A program made the position numbers and the translations under genes. The notes under the pieces are model-generated. The model was not told where the DNA came from and made no database searches. It was given only the letters and a program-made list of their open reading frames with translations. DNA of 64,000 bases from assembly GCF_003931875.1 (NCBI RefSeq), contig NZ_CP034245.1, forward strand, positions 124,001 to 188,000, read 5' to 3'. Shown here in pieces: positions 34,255 to 42,987 of the stretch (its first letter is position 1; every line of letters begins with the position of its first letter). Source of the stretch: Microbacterium sp. 10M-3C3. Lineage in GTDB: Bacteria > Actinomycetota > Actinomycetes > Actinomycetales > Microbacteriaceae.

Positions 34255-34860
34255 ATGCGCACCACTCTGCGTACCACCGGTGTCGCCGCGCGAGCGATGG
34301 TGTTGTTCACCCTGCTCCTCGGCATCGGCTACATGCTCCTCATCACCGGCATCGGCCAGGCCGCCTTCCCCTTCCAGGCCAACGGCTCGCTCGTCCGCGA
34401 CGCCGACGGCCAGGTCGTCGGCTCGCAGCTGATCGGGCAGTCGTGGACGGATGCCGACGGCAACGCGCTGCCGGAGTACTTCCAGTCGCGCCCCTCCGCC
34501 GCCGGCGACGGCTACGACTCCACGGCATCCAGCGGGTCGAACTGGGGCCCCGAGAACGAAGACCTGATCGCCGCGATCGAGGAGCGCAAGGCCGCGATCG
34601 CCGCGCTCGATGGCTCCGGCGCGATCCCCGCCGACGCCGTGACGGCATCCGGATCGGGTCTCGATCCCGACATCTCGGTCGCCAACGCGGAGCTGCAGGC
34701 CGCCCGGGTCGCAGAGGCCCGCGGCATCGGCGAGCAGGAGGTGCGCGACCTCGTCGCCCAGCACGTCCAGCCGCGCGACTGGGGCTACCTCGGCGAGCCG
34801 CGCGTGAACGTGCTCGAGGTCAACCTCGCGCTCGACGCGCTCGCGCCGGCCTCGCGCTGA
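34255..34860 (+). CDS. kdpC: KdpC, periplasm-facing subunit
   Basis: The 201-residue protein has one N-terminal membrane helix (VLFTLLLGIGYMLLITGIGQ). The KdpC motifs YFQSRPSAAGDGYD and ASSGSNWGPENEDL follow, and it ends with LGEPRVNVLEVNLALDAL. KdpC joins KdpA and KdpB and increases nucleotide affinity. It is followed by a palindromic gap and kdpD. Confidence 0.96.
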   Translation: MRTTLRTTGVAARAMVLFTLLLGIGYMLLITGIGQAAFPFQANGSLVRDADGQVVGSQLIGQSWTDADGNALPEYFQSRPSAAGDGYDSTASSGSNWGPENEDLIAAIEERKAAIAALDGSGAIPADAVTASGSGLDPDISVANAELQAARVAEARGIGEQEVRDLVAQHVQPRDWGYLGEPRVNVLEVNLALDALAPASR

Positions 34861-34882
34861 GAGAATCCCCTCATGTCCCGCA

Positions 34883-34940
34883 CGAGAACGCGCGTATGCA
34901 CGCTCTGCAGTCCGCAGAACCGTGAATACGCGCGTTCTCG
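34883..34940. repeat. 15-base perfect inverted repeat between kdpC and kdpD
   Basis: CGAGAACGCGCGTAT (34883-34897) and ATACGCGCGTTCTCG (34926-34940) enclose 28 bases, and the loop itself holds TCTGC-N5-GCAGA (34904-34918). The RNA would fold into a long double hairpin between the pump genes and the sensor kinase. It may attenuate transcription into kdpDE, or be a mobile palindromic element. Confidence 0.65.
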
Positions 34941-34964
34941 CGCGGCGGTTGACGGCGGGCGCGC

Positions 34965-37535
34965 GTGAAGCGGGGCAAGCTGCGCGTGCTCCTCGGGGCG
35001 GCGCCGGGCGTCGGCAAGACGTACGAGATGCTCGAGGAGGGGCGGCGACTGCGCGACGAAGGCCGCGACGTCGTCATCGCCATCGTCGAGACGCACGGCC
35101 GGGTCGCGACCGCCGCGCAGGCCGAGGGGCTCGAGGTCGTGCCGCGCCGCGTGATCGACCATCGCGGCGTCGTGCTCGACGAGATGGACCTCGACGCGGT
35201 GCTCGCCCGTCGCCCCAAGCTCGCCCTCGTCGACGAGCTGGCCCACACGAACGCCCCCGGTTCACGGCATCCGAAGCGCTGGCAGGACGTCGAGGAGCTG
35301 CTCGACGCCGGCATCGACGTCATCACGACCGTCAACGTGCAGCACATCGAGTCGCTGAACGACGTCGTCGAGAAGATCACGGGCATCGTGCAGCGTGAGA
35401 CGGTGCCGGATGCCGTCGTGCGCGGCGCCGATCAAATCGAGGTCGTCGACCTCGCGCCCCAGTCGCTGCGCGACCGGCTCGCGGCGGGCTCGGTGTACCC
35501 GGCGGAGCGGATCGACGCCGCCCTGTCGAACTACTTCCGCCTCGGGAACCTCACGGCGCTGCGTGAGCTCGCCCTGCTGTGGCTCGCCGACGAGGTAGAC
35601 AGCGCTCTGAAGTCGTACCGCACCGAGCACGGCATCGAGGGCGCGTGGCAGGCCCGCGAGCGTGTCGTGGTCGCCCTCACCGGCGGCTCGGAGGGCGAGA
35701 CGCTGCTGCGCCGCGGCGCGCGGATCGCGGCGCGCTCGGCCGGCGGCGAGCTGCTCGCCCTGCACGTCACGAGCCAGGACGGGCTCCGCTCGGAGGCGCC
35801 CGGCGCACTCGCCGCCCAGCGGGCGCTCGTCGAGTCGCTCGGCGGCTCCTACCACCAGGTCGTCGGCGACGACATCGCGCGCTCCCTCGTCGAATTCGCC
35901 CGCTCGGTGAACGCGACGCAGCTCGTCATCGGCGTGAGCCGACGCAGCCGCCTCGCCGCCGCGCTCACCGGCCCCGGGATCGGCGCGACGGTCGTCCGCG
36001 AGTCCGGCGACATCGACGTGCACATGGTCACGCACGCGGCCGCCGGCGGACGGCTGACCCTGCCGAAGCTCACCGGCGCCGCGCTGAGCCTGCGCCGCCG
36101 CATCCTGGGCTTCGTGCTGGCCCTCCTCGGCGGGCCGCTGCTGTCGCTCCTGCTCATCGCGACGAACACCGACTCGTCGATCACCGCCGACGTGCTCGCG
36201 TATCAGCTGCTCGTCGTCGTGGTCGCCCTCGTCGGCGGCATCTGGCCGGCCGTGTTCGCGGCCGTGCTCTCGGGGCTCACGCTCGACTTCCTGTTCATCG
36301 AGCCGATCTACACGATCACGATCGACCAGTTCGACCACGCGCTCGCCCTCGTGCTCTACGTCATCATCGCGATGCTCGTGAGCTTCGTCGTCGATCAGGC
36401 CGCACGGCGCGCGCGAGCGGCGCGGCGCGCGATCGCCGACTCGGAGCTGCTCGCGACGGTTGCCGGCAGCGTCCTGCGCGGCGAGAGCGCATTGCCCGCG
36501 CTCGTCAGCCGCACGCGCGAAGCGTTCGGGTTGGCCGGGGTGCGCCTGGTCGCCTCGAACGGCGACGTGCTCGCCTCCGACGGCGAACCGCTGGGGGCAG
36601 ACACCGGCGGGATCGTTGCCGCCCGGCGCGGCGGCAGCGACGGCGTGCTGCGCGTGAACGTGGGCGAGGGGGCCCACGCCGCCACGCTCGAGCTGCACGG
36701 ACGTGATCTGGATGCGGCGGAGCGGCGGCTGCTCGATGTCATCGTCGCCCAGCTGTCGGCGGTGCTGGAGCGCACGACGCTCGCCGAGGCGGCCCGTGAG
36801 GCGACCCAGCTCGCCGAGACCGACCAGGTGCGCTCCGCCCTCCTCTCGGCGGTGAGCCACGATCTGCGCCGGCCACTGGCCGCCGCGGTGGCCGCGCTGG
36901 GCGGCCTGCGCGCCGCCGACGGGCACCTTTCGGAGGACGACCGTCACGAGCTCCTTGCGACCGCCGATGAGAGCCTCGCGACCCTGTCGGCCCTCGTCAC
37001 CGACCTCCTCGACGTGAGCCGGGTCGAAGCCGGCGTCCTCGCCGTCTCGATCCAGCAGGTCGATGTCGCGGGCGTCGTGCTCGCGGCCGTCGACGAGCTG
37101 CACCTCGGGCCCGCCGACGTCGAGCTCGCCCTCGACCCGGATCTGCCGCCGCTCGCGGCCGACCCGGTGCTGCTGCAGCGCGTCGTGGTCAACGTCCTCG
37201 CCAATGCGCAGCGTTTCGCGCCGGTGGGCACCCGCGTGCGCGTGGCGACGAGCCGGCTGGGCGGCTGGGCCGAGATCCGCATCGTCGACCACGGCCCGGG
37301 GGTCGAGCCCGATCGGCGCGACGAGATGTTCGCGCCGTTCCAGCGCCGTGGCGACACCGACAACACCACGGGCCTGGGCCTGGGCCTCGCGCTCTCACGC
37401 GGCTTCGCGGAAGGGATGGGCGGCACGCTCACGCCCGAGGGCACCCCCGGCGGCGGGCTCACGATGGTGATCGGGCTGCCGATCGCCGCCGACGCCGTGA
37501 CCGACCTCGTTGGCCGAGCGGGAGGAGAGCGGTGA
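34965..37535 (+). CDS. kdpD: KdpD, K+-responsive sensor histidine kinase
   Basis: The 856-residue kinase begins at GTG 34965. The N-terminal KdpD domain has Walker A GAAPGVGKTYEML and Walker B-type ALVDELAHTNAPGS; a universal-stress-protein domain follows (ERVVVALTGGSEGE). Four membrane helices lie in the middle (near LGFVLALLGGPLLSLLLIA and VFAAVLSGLTLDFLFIEP). The kinase core has His632 in LLSAVSHDLRRPL and N/G boxes NVLANAQRF and TGLGLGLALSRGF. It senses low K+ or ionic strength and phosphorylates KdpE. Its stop overlaps kdpE (GTGA). Confidence 0.96.
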   Translation: MKRGKLRVLLGAAPGVGKTYEMLEEGRRLRDEGRDVVIAIVETHGRVATAAQAEGLEVVPRRVIDHRGVVLDEMDLDAVLARRPKLALVDELAHTNAPGSRHPKRWQDVEELLDAGIDVITTVNVQHIESLNDVVEKITGIVQRETVPDAVVRGADQIEVVDLAPQSLRDRLAAGSVYPAERIDAALSNYFRLGNLTALRELALLWLADEVDSALKSYRTEHGIEGAWQARERVVVALTGGSEGETLLRRGARIAARSAGGELLALHVTSQDGLRSEAPGALAAQRALVESLGGSYHQVVGDDIARSLVEFARSVNATQLVIGVSRRSRLAAALTGPGIGATVVRESGDIDVHMVTHAAAGGRLTLPKLTGAALSLRRRILGFVLALLGGPLLSLLLIATNTDSSITADVLAYQLLVVVVALVGGIWPAVFAAVLSGLTLDFLFIEPIYTITIDQFDHALALVLYVIIAMLVSFVVDQAARRARAARRAIADSELLATVAGSVLRGESALPALVSRTREAFGLAGVRLVASNGDVLASDGEPLGADTGGIVAARRGGSDGVLRVNVGEGAHAATLELHGRDLDAAERRLLDVIVAQLSAVLERTTLAEAAREATQLAETDQVRSALLSAVSHDLRRPLAAAVAALGGLRAADGHLSEDDRHELLATADESLATLSALVTDLLDVSRVEAGVLAVSIQQVDVAGVVLAAVDELHLGPADVELALDPDLPPLAADPVLLQRVVVNVLANAQRFAPVGTRVRVATSRLGGWAEIRIVDHGPGVEPDRRDEMFAPFQRRGDTDNTTGLGLGLALSRGFAEGMGGTLTPEGTPGGGLTMVIGLPIAADAVTDLVGRAGGER

Positions 37536-38203
37536 AGATCCTGATCGCCGACGACGATCCGCAGCTGGTGCGGGCGCTGCGCATCACGCTGACGGCCCAC
37601 GGCTACGAGGTGGTCGCGGCACCCGACGGCGCCGCGGCGATCGCGCTCGCGGCGCAGACCCACCCCGACGTCGTGCTCCTCGATCTGGGCATGCCGAAGC
37701 TCGACGGCGTGCAGGTCATCGAGGCCCTCCGCGGCTGGACCGCCGCGCCGATCCTCGTCGTGTCGGGGCGCACCGGATCGGCCGACAAGGTCGAGGCGCT
37801 CGACGCGGGCGCCGACGACTATGTGACGAAGCCGTTCCAGATCGACGAGCTGCTCGCGCGGCTGCGCGCGCTCGGGCGACGCAGCGCCGCTGCATCCGCG
37901 GAGCCCGTCGTGCGCTTCGGCGACGTGACGGTCGACCTGACGTCGAAGAGCGTCGAGCGCGCGGGTGCGCGCGTGCACCTGACGCCGACGGAGTGGCGGA
38001 TGCTGGAGTTCCTCGCCCGCAACCCCGGCTCGCTCGTGACGCGGCAGACCCTGCTGAAGGAGATCTGGGGCAGCGAGCAGGTCGCCGACTCGGGCTACTT
38101 GCGGTTGTACATGTCGCAGTTGCGCAAGAAGCTCGAGGCCGACCCCGCGCACCCCGCGCACCTCCTCACCGAGCAGGGCATGGGCTACCGCCTCGTGGTG
38201 TAG
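37532..38203 (+). CDS. kdpE: KdpE, OmpR-family response regulator
   Basis: The 223-residue regulator has a receiver domain with the acidic pocket ADDD near residues 6-9 and phosphoacceptor Asp51 (VVLLDLGMPKLDG), and the conserved Lys in YVTKPFQIDELLAR. The C-terminal winged helix (HLTPTEWRMLEFLARNPGSL, YLRLYMSQLRKKLE) binds the kdp promoter. It is translated coupled to kdpD. Confidence 0.96.
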   Translation: MKILIADDDPQLVRALRITLTAHGYEVVAAPDGAAAIALAAQTHPDVVLLDLGMPKLDGVQVIEALRGWTAAPILVVSGRTGSADKVEALDAGADDYVTKPFQIDELLARLRALGRRSAAASAEPVVRFGDVTVDLTSKSVERAGARVHLTPTEWRMLEFLARNPGSLVTRQTLLKEIWGSEQVADSGYLRLYMSQLRKKLEADPAHPAHLLTEQGMGYRLVV

Positions 38204-38279
38204 CCCCCCCCACCTCGCTTCTGCTCCCCCGCACCGAACCGCCTCGTGGCGGCGCGGTGGGGCGGAACGGTGGGGGGGC
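38204..38279. terminator. GC-rich inverted repeat between kdpE and the convergent transporter gene
   Basis: A run of C followed by CACC immediately after the kdpE stop (38204-38214) pairs with GGTGGGGGGG (38269-38278); smaller arms such as GCTCCCCCGC and GCGGGGGC sit around them. The position between two convergent genes favours a bidirectional terminator. Confidence 0.55.
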
Positions 38280-38312
38280 GGGGGCAGGAGGCCGCGCGCC
38301 CGCGGGAGGGCG

Positions 38313-40436
38313 CTAGGAGTTGTCGGGCGGGCCGGAGGGGCGCGTCGCGCGGCGGGCGTGCGGCACGTGCCCGGGGAGCGGGGCCGGCTGGCCGCCGCGC
38401 TGCTGGCCGGGCAGCGGGCGCGAGCGACGGCCGTAGATGAGCTCGGAGGAGTCGAGCAGCCACGGCACGAGCGTGATCGACACCCCGTGCACGAGCATGA
38501 GCTGCTGCGCGAGGCGCCGCGACCTGCGGTTGTGCAGGATCGTCTCCCACCAGTGCCCCACGATGTACTGCGGCAGGTACACGGTGACCACGGCCGAGCC
38601 GTGCTTCTCGCGATACTTCTTGATGAAGCTCACGATCGGGCTCGTGTACGCGCGGTACGGCGACTCGATGATCACGAGCGGGACGGGCACGTTGTGCTCC
38701 TCCCACTGCTTCTGCAGCCGATCGGCATCCGCCTCGTCGATCGCGACGTGCACCGCGAGCGTCTTGTCGTGCCGCGCCGCCATCGCGTAGTCGATCGCCT
38801 TGACGACGGGCTTCTGCAGCCGGTTGACCAGGACGATCGCGACGTCGCCCTCGGAGCCGAAGTGCACGGTGTCGTCCATCCGGATCTCGTGCTCGACGTC
38901 GCGGTAGTACCGGTTCACGCCGATCATCAGGGTCGCGAGGATCGGGATCGCGAGGAACACGAGGTAGGCGCCGTGCGTGAACTTCGTGATCGTGACGATC
39001 AGGAGCACGAGCACCGTGAGCGACGCGCCGGCGGAGTTGATCCACAGGCCCGAGATCGCCGAGCGGCGCTCGTAGCGGGCCGCGCTCTGGCGCCGGGCCT
39101 CCTCCGGCAGGTCGCGCATGTTGCGCAGCACGCGGCGCCAGTGCCGCACCATGCCGATCTGCCCGAGCGAGAACGACACGAACACGCCGATGATATACAG
39201 CTGGATGAGGGTCGTGAGGTTCGCCTGGTAGACGATCAGCACGCCGATGGCGACGATGCCGAGGATGATCATGCCGTTCGAGTACACCAGGCGGTCGCCG
39301 CGGGTGTTCAGCGCCTTGGGTGCGTAGCCGTCGCGCGCGAGCACCGCGCCCAGCAGCGGGAAGCCGTTGAACGCGGTGTTGGCCGCCAGCAGCAGCACCG
39401 CGGCAGTGGCGGCCTGGATGATGAAGAACGGGATGCTGCCCATCCCGAAGGTCGCGGCGGCCACCTGCGCCATGAGGCTCGGCTGCGGCTGGTTGGCGCA
39501 GTCGAAGCCGATCAGGTGGCACGGGTTCTCGGCGTAGTGGACGCCGGCGACCAGCGCGAGGACGGTCAGACCCGAGAACAGCAGGATCGCGATGCCGCCC
39601 ATGAGGGTGAGCGTCGTCTGCGCGTTGCGGATCTTCGGCTTGCGGAACGCGGGGACGCCGTTGCTCACCGCTTCGACACCGGTCAGGGCGGAGCATCCGC
39701 TCGAGAACGCGCGCAGGATGAGGAGGATGACCGCGATCTGCCCGAGGTCTTCGGCCCGCACGGCGTACTGGGCGCTCGAGGCGACGGGCGCGTCGCCGAG
39801 CACCGTGCGGCCGAGGCCCACGGCGATCATGACCGCGACCGAGCCGATGAAGAGGTAGGTCGGGACGGCGAACACGGTCGACGCCTCGCGGACGCCCCGC
39901 AGGTTGACGATGACGATGAGGATGACGAACCCGACGGCGATCTCGACGCGGAAGGGATTCAACGCCGGGATCGCGGAGATGATGTTGTCCACTCCCGATG
40001 CGACCGAGACCGCCACGGTCAGCACGTAGTCCACGAGCAGTGCCGCCGCGACCACGACGCCGGGCACCTCGCCGAGGTTCGTGCGGGCCACCTCGTAGTC
40101 GCCGCCGCCCGACGGGTACGCCTTGATGAGCTGCCGGTAGCTGAGCACCACCACGACCAGCAGCACGACGACCGCAGCCGCCACCCACGGGCTGAACGAC
40201 AGGAACGCGAGTCCTCCGACCAGCAGGATCATGAGCAGTTCCTGCGGCGCGTACGCGACCGACGACAGCGCGTCGGACGCGAAGATCGGCAGCGCCATCT
40301 TCTTGGGGAGGAGCTGCTCGTCGAGCTTGCCGGAGGTCAGCGGTTCGCCCAGCAGGATGCGCTTGGCGGCGGGTACTTGAACCGGCTCGACGTCTTCGGC
40401 CGGTTCACGACTGGTGTCGGTCACGGCGCGCGACAC
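38313..40436 (-). CDS. APC-superfamily transporter, KimA-like K+ (or amino acid) importer
   Basis: The 707-residue protein has about twelve membrane helices in its first 460 residues, with the APC-type SDALSSVAYAPQELLMIL and SGCSALTGVEAVSNGVPAF. A soluble domain of about 200 residues follows (VAIVLVNRLQKPVVKAIDYA...), resembling the universal-stress-like domain of the KimA K+ transporters regulated by c-di-AMP. The convergent kdp operon supports a K+ role. The extreme C-terminus (PLPGQQRGGQPAPLPG) is low-complexity. The start is uncertain: GTG 40436, or GTG 40424 placed eight bases after TAGTGT. No c-di-AMP riboswitch-like leader is present in the short upstream region. Confidence 0.85.
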   Translation of the reverse strand: MSRAVTDTSREPAEDVEPVQVPAAKRILLGEPLTSGKLDEQLLPKKMALPIFASDALSSVAYAPQELLMILLVGGLAFLSFSPWVAAAVVVLLVVVVLSYRQLIKAYPSGGGDYEVARTNLGEVPGVVVAAALLVDYVLTVAVSVASGVDNIISAIPALNPFRVEIAVGFVILIVIVNLRGVREASTVFAVPTYLFIGSVAVMIAVGLGRTVLGDAPVASSAQYAVRAEDLGQIAVILLILRAFSSGCSALTGVEAVSNGVPAFRKPKIRNAQTTLTLMGGIAILLFSGLTVLALVAGVHYAENPCHLIGFDCANQPQPSLMAQVAAATFGMGSIPFFIIQAATAAVLLLAANTAFNGFPLLGAVLARDGYAPKALNTRGDRLVYSNGMIILGIVAIGVLIVYQANLTTLIQLYIIGVFVSFSLGQIGMVRHWRRVLRNMRDLPEEARRQSAARYERRSAISGLWINSAGASLTVLVLLIVTITKFTHGAYLVFLAIPILATLMIGVNRYYRDVEHEIRMDDTVHFGSEGDVAIVLVNRLQKPVVKAIDYAMAARHDKTLAVHVAIDEADADRLQKQWEEHNVPVPLVIIESPYRAYTSPIVSFIKKYREKHGSAVVTVYLPQYIVGHWWETILHNRRSRRLAQQLMLVHGVSITLVPWLLDSSELIYGRRSRPLPGQQRGGQPAPLPGHVPHARRATRPSGPPDNS

Positions 40437-40553
40437 TACGCCGAAGCGAACCGGTATGCAACGTGACGCACCCGCCGTTGTATTCCCGGTACTTTTCCGG
40501 TCACCGTCGGGCGCTTGCGGGGCCCGGCGCCCGGCCGTCGCCGCGGCGCTGGC

Positions 40554-41768
40554 TCAGCCGAGGAACTCGCGAGCGGCGACGACGAGGTTCTCGACCCCGC
40601 GGTCGATCGTCGGCTGGATCACCGGTGCGAAGAACGGGGAGTGGTTCGTCGGGATGTCGCGCTCGACGGTGCCGGCGACCACCGCGTCGGCGAAGGTCTG
40701 CGGGTCGATGCCGCCCCAGAACCAGTACACGAGCGGCGCGCCCGACTCCCGCGCGAACCACGACACGTCCTCGCTGCCGGTGAACATGCCCGGGTCGACG
40801 ACGCTGCCCGCGCCGAACGCGTTCTCGAACGCGGCGACGAGGCGGGCCGTCGCATCCGCGTCGTTGATCGTGGGCGGCAGCGTGTGGTCGGTGGAGATCG
40901 TGGGCGGCGTTTCGGCCCCGGATGCGGCGGCCTCGGCCCGCACGATGCGCTCGACCTTCTCCAGCACGCGGTCGCGCGCGGCGTCGTCGGGGTAGCGCAG
41001 GCTGAGCTCGAGCTTCGCCTCGGCGGGGATGATGTTGTTCTTCAGCCCCGCGTGGATCGAGCCGACGGTGACGACGGCGACATCGCGCGGGTCGACCTCG
41101 CGCGACACGATCGTCTGCAGACGCATGACGGTGGCGGCGGCCATGACGACCGGGTCGATCGTCGAGTGCGGGCGGGAGCCGTGCCCGCCGCGGCCGTGCA
41201 GCACGACGGTGAGTCCGTCGGACGCGGCCATCTGCGTGCCGGGGCGCACGCCGATCGTGCCGGCCGGCAGCGGCGTGAGGTGCTGGCCCAGCACGATGTC
41301 GGGCGCGGGATAGCGGTCGAGCACGCCGTCGGCGATCATCGCCTGCGCGCCGGCGCCGTACTCCTCGGCGGGCTGGAACACGGCGACGATCGTGCCCGAC
41401 CACGCGTCCTTCGTCGCGTTCAGGCGCTCGAGCGCGCCGAGCATCGCGGTGATGTGCATGTCGTGGCCGCACGCGTGCATGACGGGCACGTCGGTGCCCG
41501 CCGGGTCGACGCCGCGCGCGGTGCTGGCGTAGTCGAGCCCGGTGCGCTCCTCGACGGGGAGCGCGTCGGTGTCGGCGCGCAGCCATACGACCGGTCCGTC
41601 GCCGTTGCGGATCGTCGTGACGATGCCGGTGCGGCCCACGCCCTCCTCGAACTCGAGCCCGATGGCGCTCAGCTGCTGTGCGATGACCCCGGCGGTGCGC
41701 GTCTCCTGGAAGGAGAGCTCGGGGTGACGGTGCAGGTCGCGGTACAGGGTCTCCAGGTCGATGCTCAT
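40554..41768 (-). CDS. M20-family amidohydrolase (aminoacylase/hippurate hydrolase type)
   Basis: The 404-residue protein begins MSIDLETLYRDLHRHPELSFQETRTA, which is typical. Metal and catalytic motifs are MHACGHDMH, VFQPAEEYGAGAQ, VLGQHLTPLPAG and a dimerisation domain starting near GLTVVLHGRGGHGSRPH. The enzyme should hydrolyse N-acyl amino acids or similar amides in the cytoplasm. A TAGGCT hexamer (41780-41775) lies six bases before the ATG, so the message is probably leaderless. It sits alone between the transporter gene and lacI. Confidence 0.93.
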   Translation of the reverse strand: MSIDLETLYRDLHRHPELSFQETRTAGVIAQQLSAIGLEFEEGVGRTGIVTTIRNGDGPVVWLRADTDALPVEERTGLDYASTARGVDPAGTDVPVMHACGHDMHITAMLGALERLNATKDAWSGTIVAVFQPAEEYGAGAQAMIADGVLDRYPAPDIVLGQHLTPLPAGTIGVRPGTQMAASDGLTVVLHGRGGHGSRPHSTIDPVVMAAATVMRLQTIVSREVDPRDVAVVTVGSIHAGLKNNIIPAEAKLELSLRYPDDAARDRVLEKVERIVRAEAAASGAETPPTISTDHTLPPTINDADATARLVAAFENAFGAGSVVDPGMFTGSEDVSWFARESGAPLVYWFWGGIDPQTFADAVVAGTVERDIPTNHSPFFAPVIQPTIDRGVENLVVAAREFLG

Positions 41769-41844
41769 CCCCCGAGCCTACGCGCGGCCGGTCCGCGGGC
41801 GCTTTCTGCCGAAGCTCCTGAGAAACGAACGGCGGATGCGGCGC

Positions 41845-42942
41845 TCAGCCCGCCGGCGGGGCCGTCGTCTCGCGCACGACGAGCTCGAACGGCAGCACCC
41901 CGGCCCGCCCGCGTCCCGCTCCGCGCTCGCCGTGTCCCACTTCTTGCGACCACGACGCCTCCGAAGCCGCAGAAAGTGGGACATCGTCGGCGGGGGCGGC
42001 GGCGGATGCGGTGGGCTCGAGAGCGCGCAGGACCTCGGCCGCCGCGCGCTCGCCCTGGCCGTGCGGGCGCTGGTCGATCGTCGTGAGGTGGAAGAACTCG
42101 CCCAGCTCGTGCCCGTCGACACCGACCACCGACAGGTCCTCGGGCACGCGCACGCCCGCGTCGCGCGCGGCGAGCACCGCGCCGATCGCCATCTCGTCGG
42201 ACGCCGCGAAGATCGCCGTCGGCCGGTCGCGTTCGCGCAGCAGCTGCGTCGCCGCGCGGGCGCCGCCTTCCAGGGTGAAGTCGGCCGGCGCGAACAGCGC
42301 GGTCGTGAGCGACACCCCCGCATCCGCGAGGGTCGCCTCGAACCCCTGCCGCCGCTGCGTCGGGATGCGGAACTCCCGGTCGAACTCCGGCGCGGCGCCG
42401 ATGTGCGCGATGCGGCGGTGGCCGAGGTCGAGCAGGTGGCGCGCCGCGGTGCGCCCGACCGCATCGTCGTCGACCGCGAGCGTCGCCAGCCGCGGGTTCG
42501 GGCCGCCGATCGCGATGACGGGGAGGTCGAGCTCGAGGAGGCTCCGCGTCTCGTCGTCGTCGAGCTTGAGCGACACCGCGATCATCGCGTCTACCCGCCG
42601 GCGGCGCACCGCGGTCTCGAACACCGCCCGGCGGGCCTCCGCGTCCTCCGGCACCGCGTACAGCGTGATGTCGTAGCCGCGCGGCCCGAGGCCCGCGGCG
42701 ACCCCGCCGAGCACGGTGCTGAAGAACCAGCGGTCGATGTGCGGCACGACGACGCCGACGTTGCGAGTGCGGCCGGTCGCGAGGCTCGACGCCGCGGCCG
42801 ACACGACGTAGCCGAGCCGATCGGCGGCGCGCAGCACGCGCTCACGGGTGGCGGCCGAGACGGTGCCGCGGCCGCTGAGGGCACGCGACACGGTCGCGGT
42901 CGACACCTGCGCGAGGCGTGCGACGTCGTCGATGCTCACCAT
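41845..42942 (-). CDS. LacI-family transcriptional regulator
   Basis: The 365-residue repressor opens MVSIDDVARLAQVSTATVSRAL, the LacI helix-turn-helix, with hinge RAADRLGYVVSAAASSLATG. The periplasmic-binding-like sugar domain follows (NVGVVVPHIDRWFFSTVLGG, AIFAASDEMAIGAVLAARD, VVGVDGHELGEFF). It lies downstream of a GH13 glucosidase in the same orientation and probably represses it through the palindrome at 44683-44700. Near the C-terminus, about 17 codons are contributed by a palindromic element (41933-41983), so the tail is longer than usual before the final LPFELVVRET. Confidence 0.92.
   Translation of the reverse strand: MVSIDDVARLAQVSTATVSRALSGRGTVSAATRERVLRAADRLGYVVSAAASSLATGRTRNVGVVVPHIDRWFFSTVLGGVAAGLGPRGYDITLYAVPEDAEARRAVFETAVRRRRVDAMIAVSLKLDDDETRSLLELDLPVIAIGGPNPRLATLAVDDDAVGRTAARHLLDLGHRRIAHIGAAPEFDREFRIPTQRRQGFEATLADAGVSLTTALFAPADFTLEGGARAATQLLRERDRPTAIFAASDEMAIGAVLAARDAGVRVPEDLSVVGVDGHELGEFFHLTTIDQRPHGQGERAAAEVLRALEPTASAAAPADDVPLSAASEASWSQEVGHGERGAGRGRAGVLPFELVVRETTAPPAG
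41933..41983. repeat. Palindromic element inserted in frame in the LacI-family gene
   Basis: TGTCCCACTTCTTGCG (41933-41948) and CGCAGAAAGTGGGACA (41968-41983) are near-perfect inverted arms (one base slip) around a 19-base loop. The element keeps the reading frame and encodes an extra stretch between RALEP and LPFELVVRE of the regulator, where LacI proteins have a variable tail. Confidence 0.65.
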
Positions 42943-42987
42943 GACGGGTGCGGCGTGGTCGTCACGGGCGGATGCGGCGGCCGCCGC

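Noticed and set aside
40437-40553. Possible c-di-AMP (ydaO-type) riboswitch before the KimA-like gene
   Set aside because: The available leader is too short and lacks the paired segments expected for that riboswitch.
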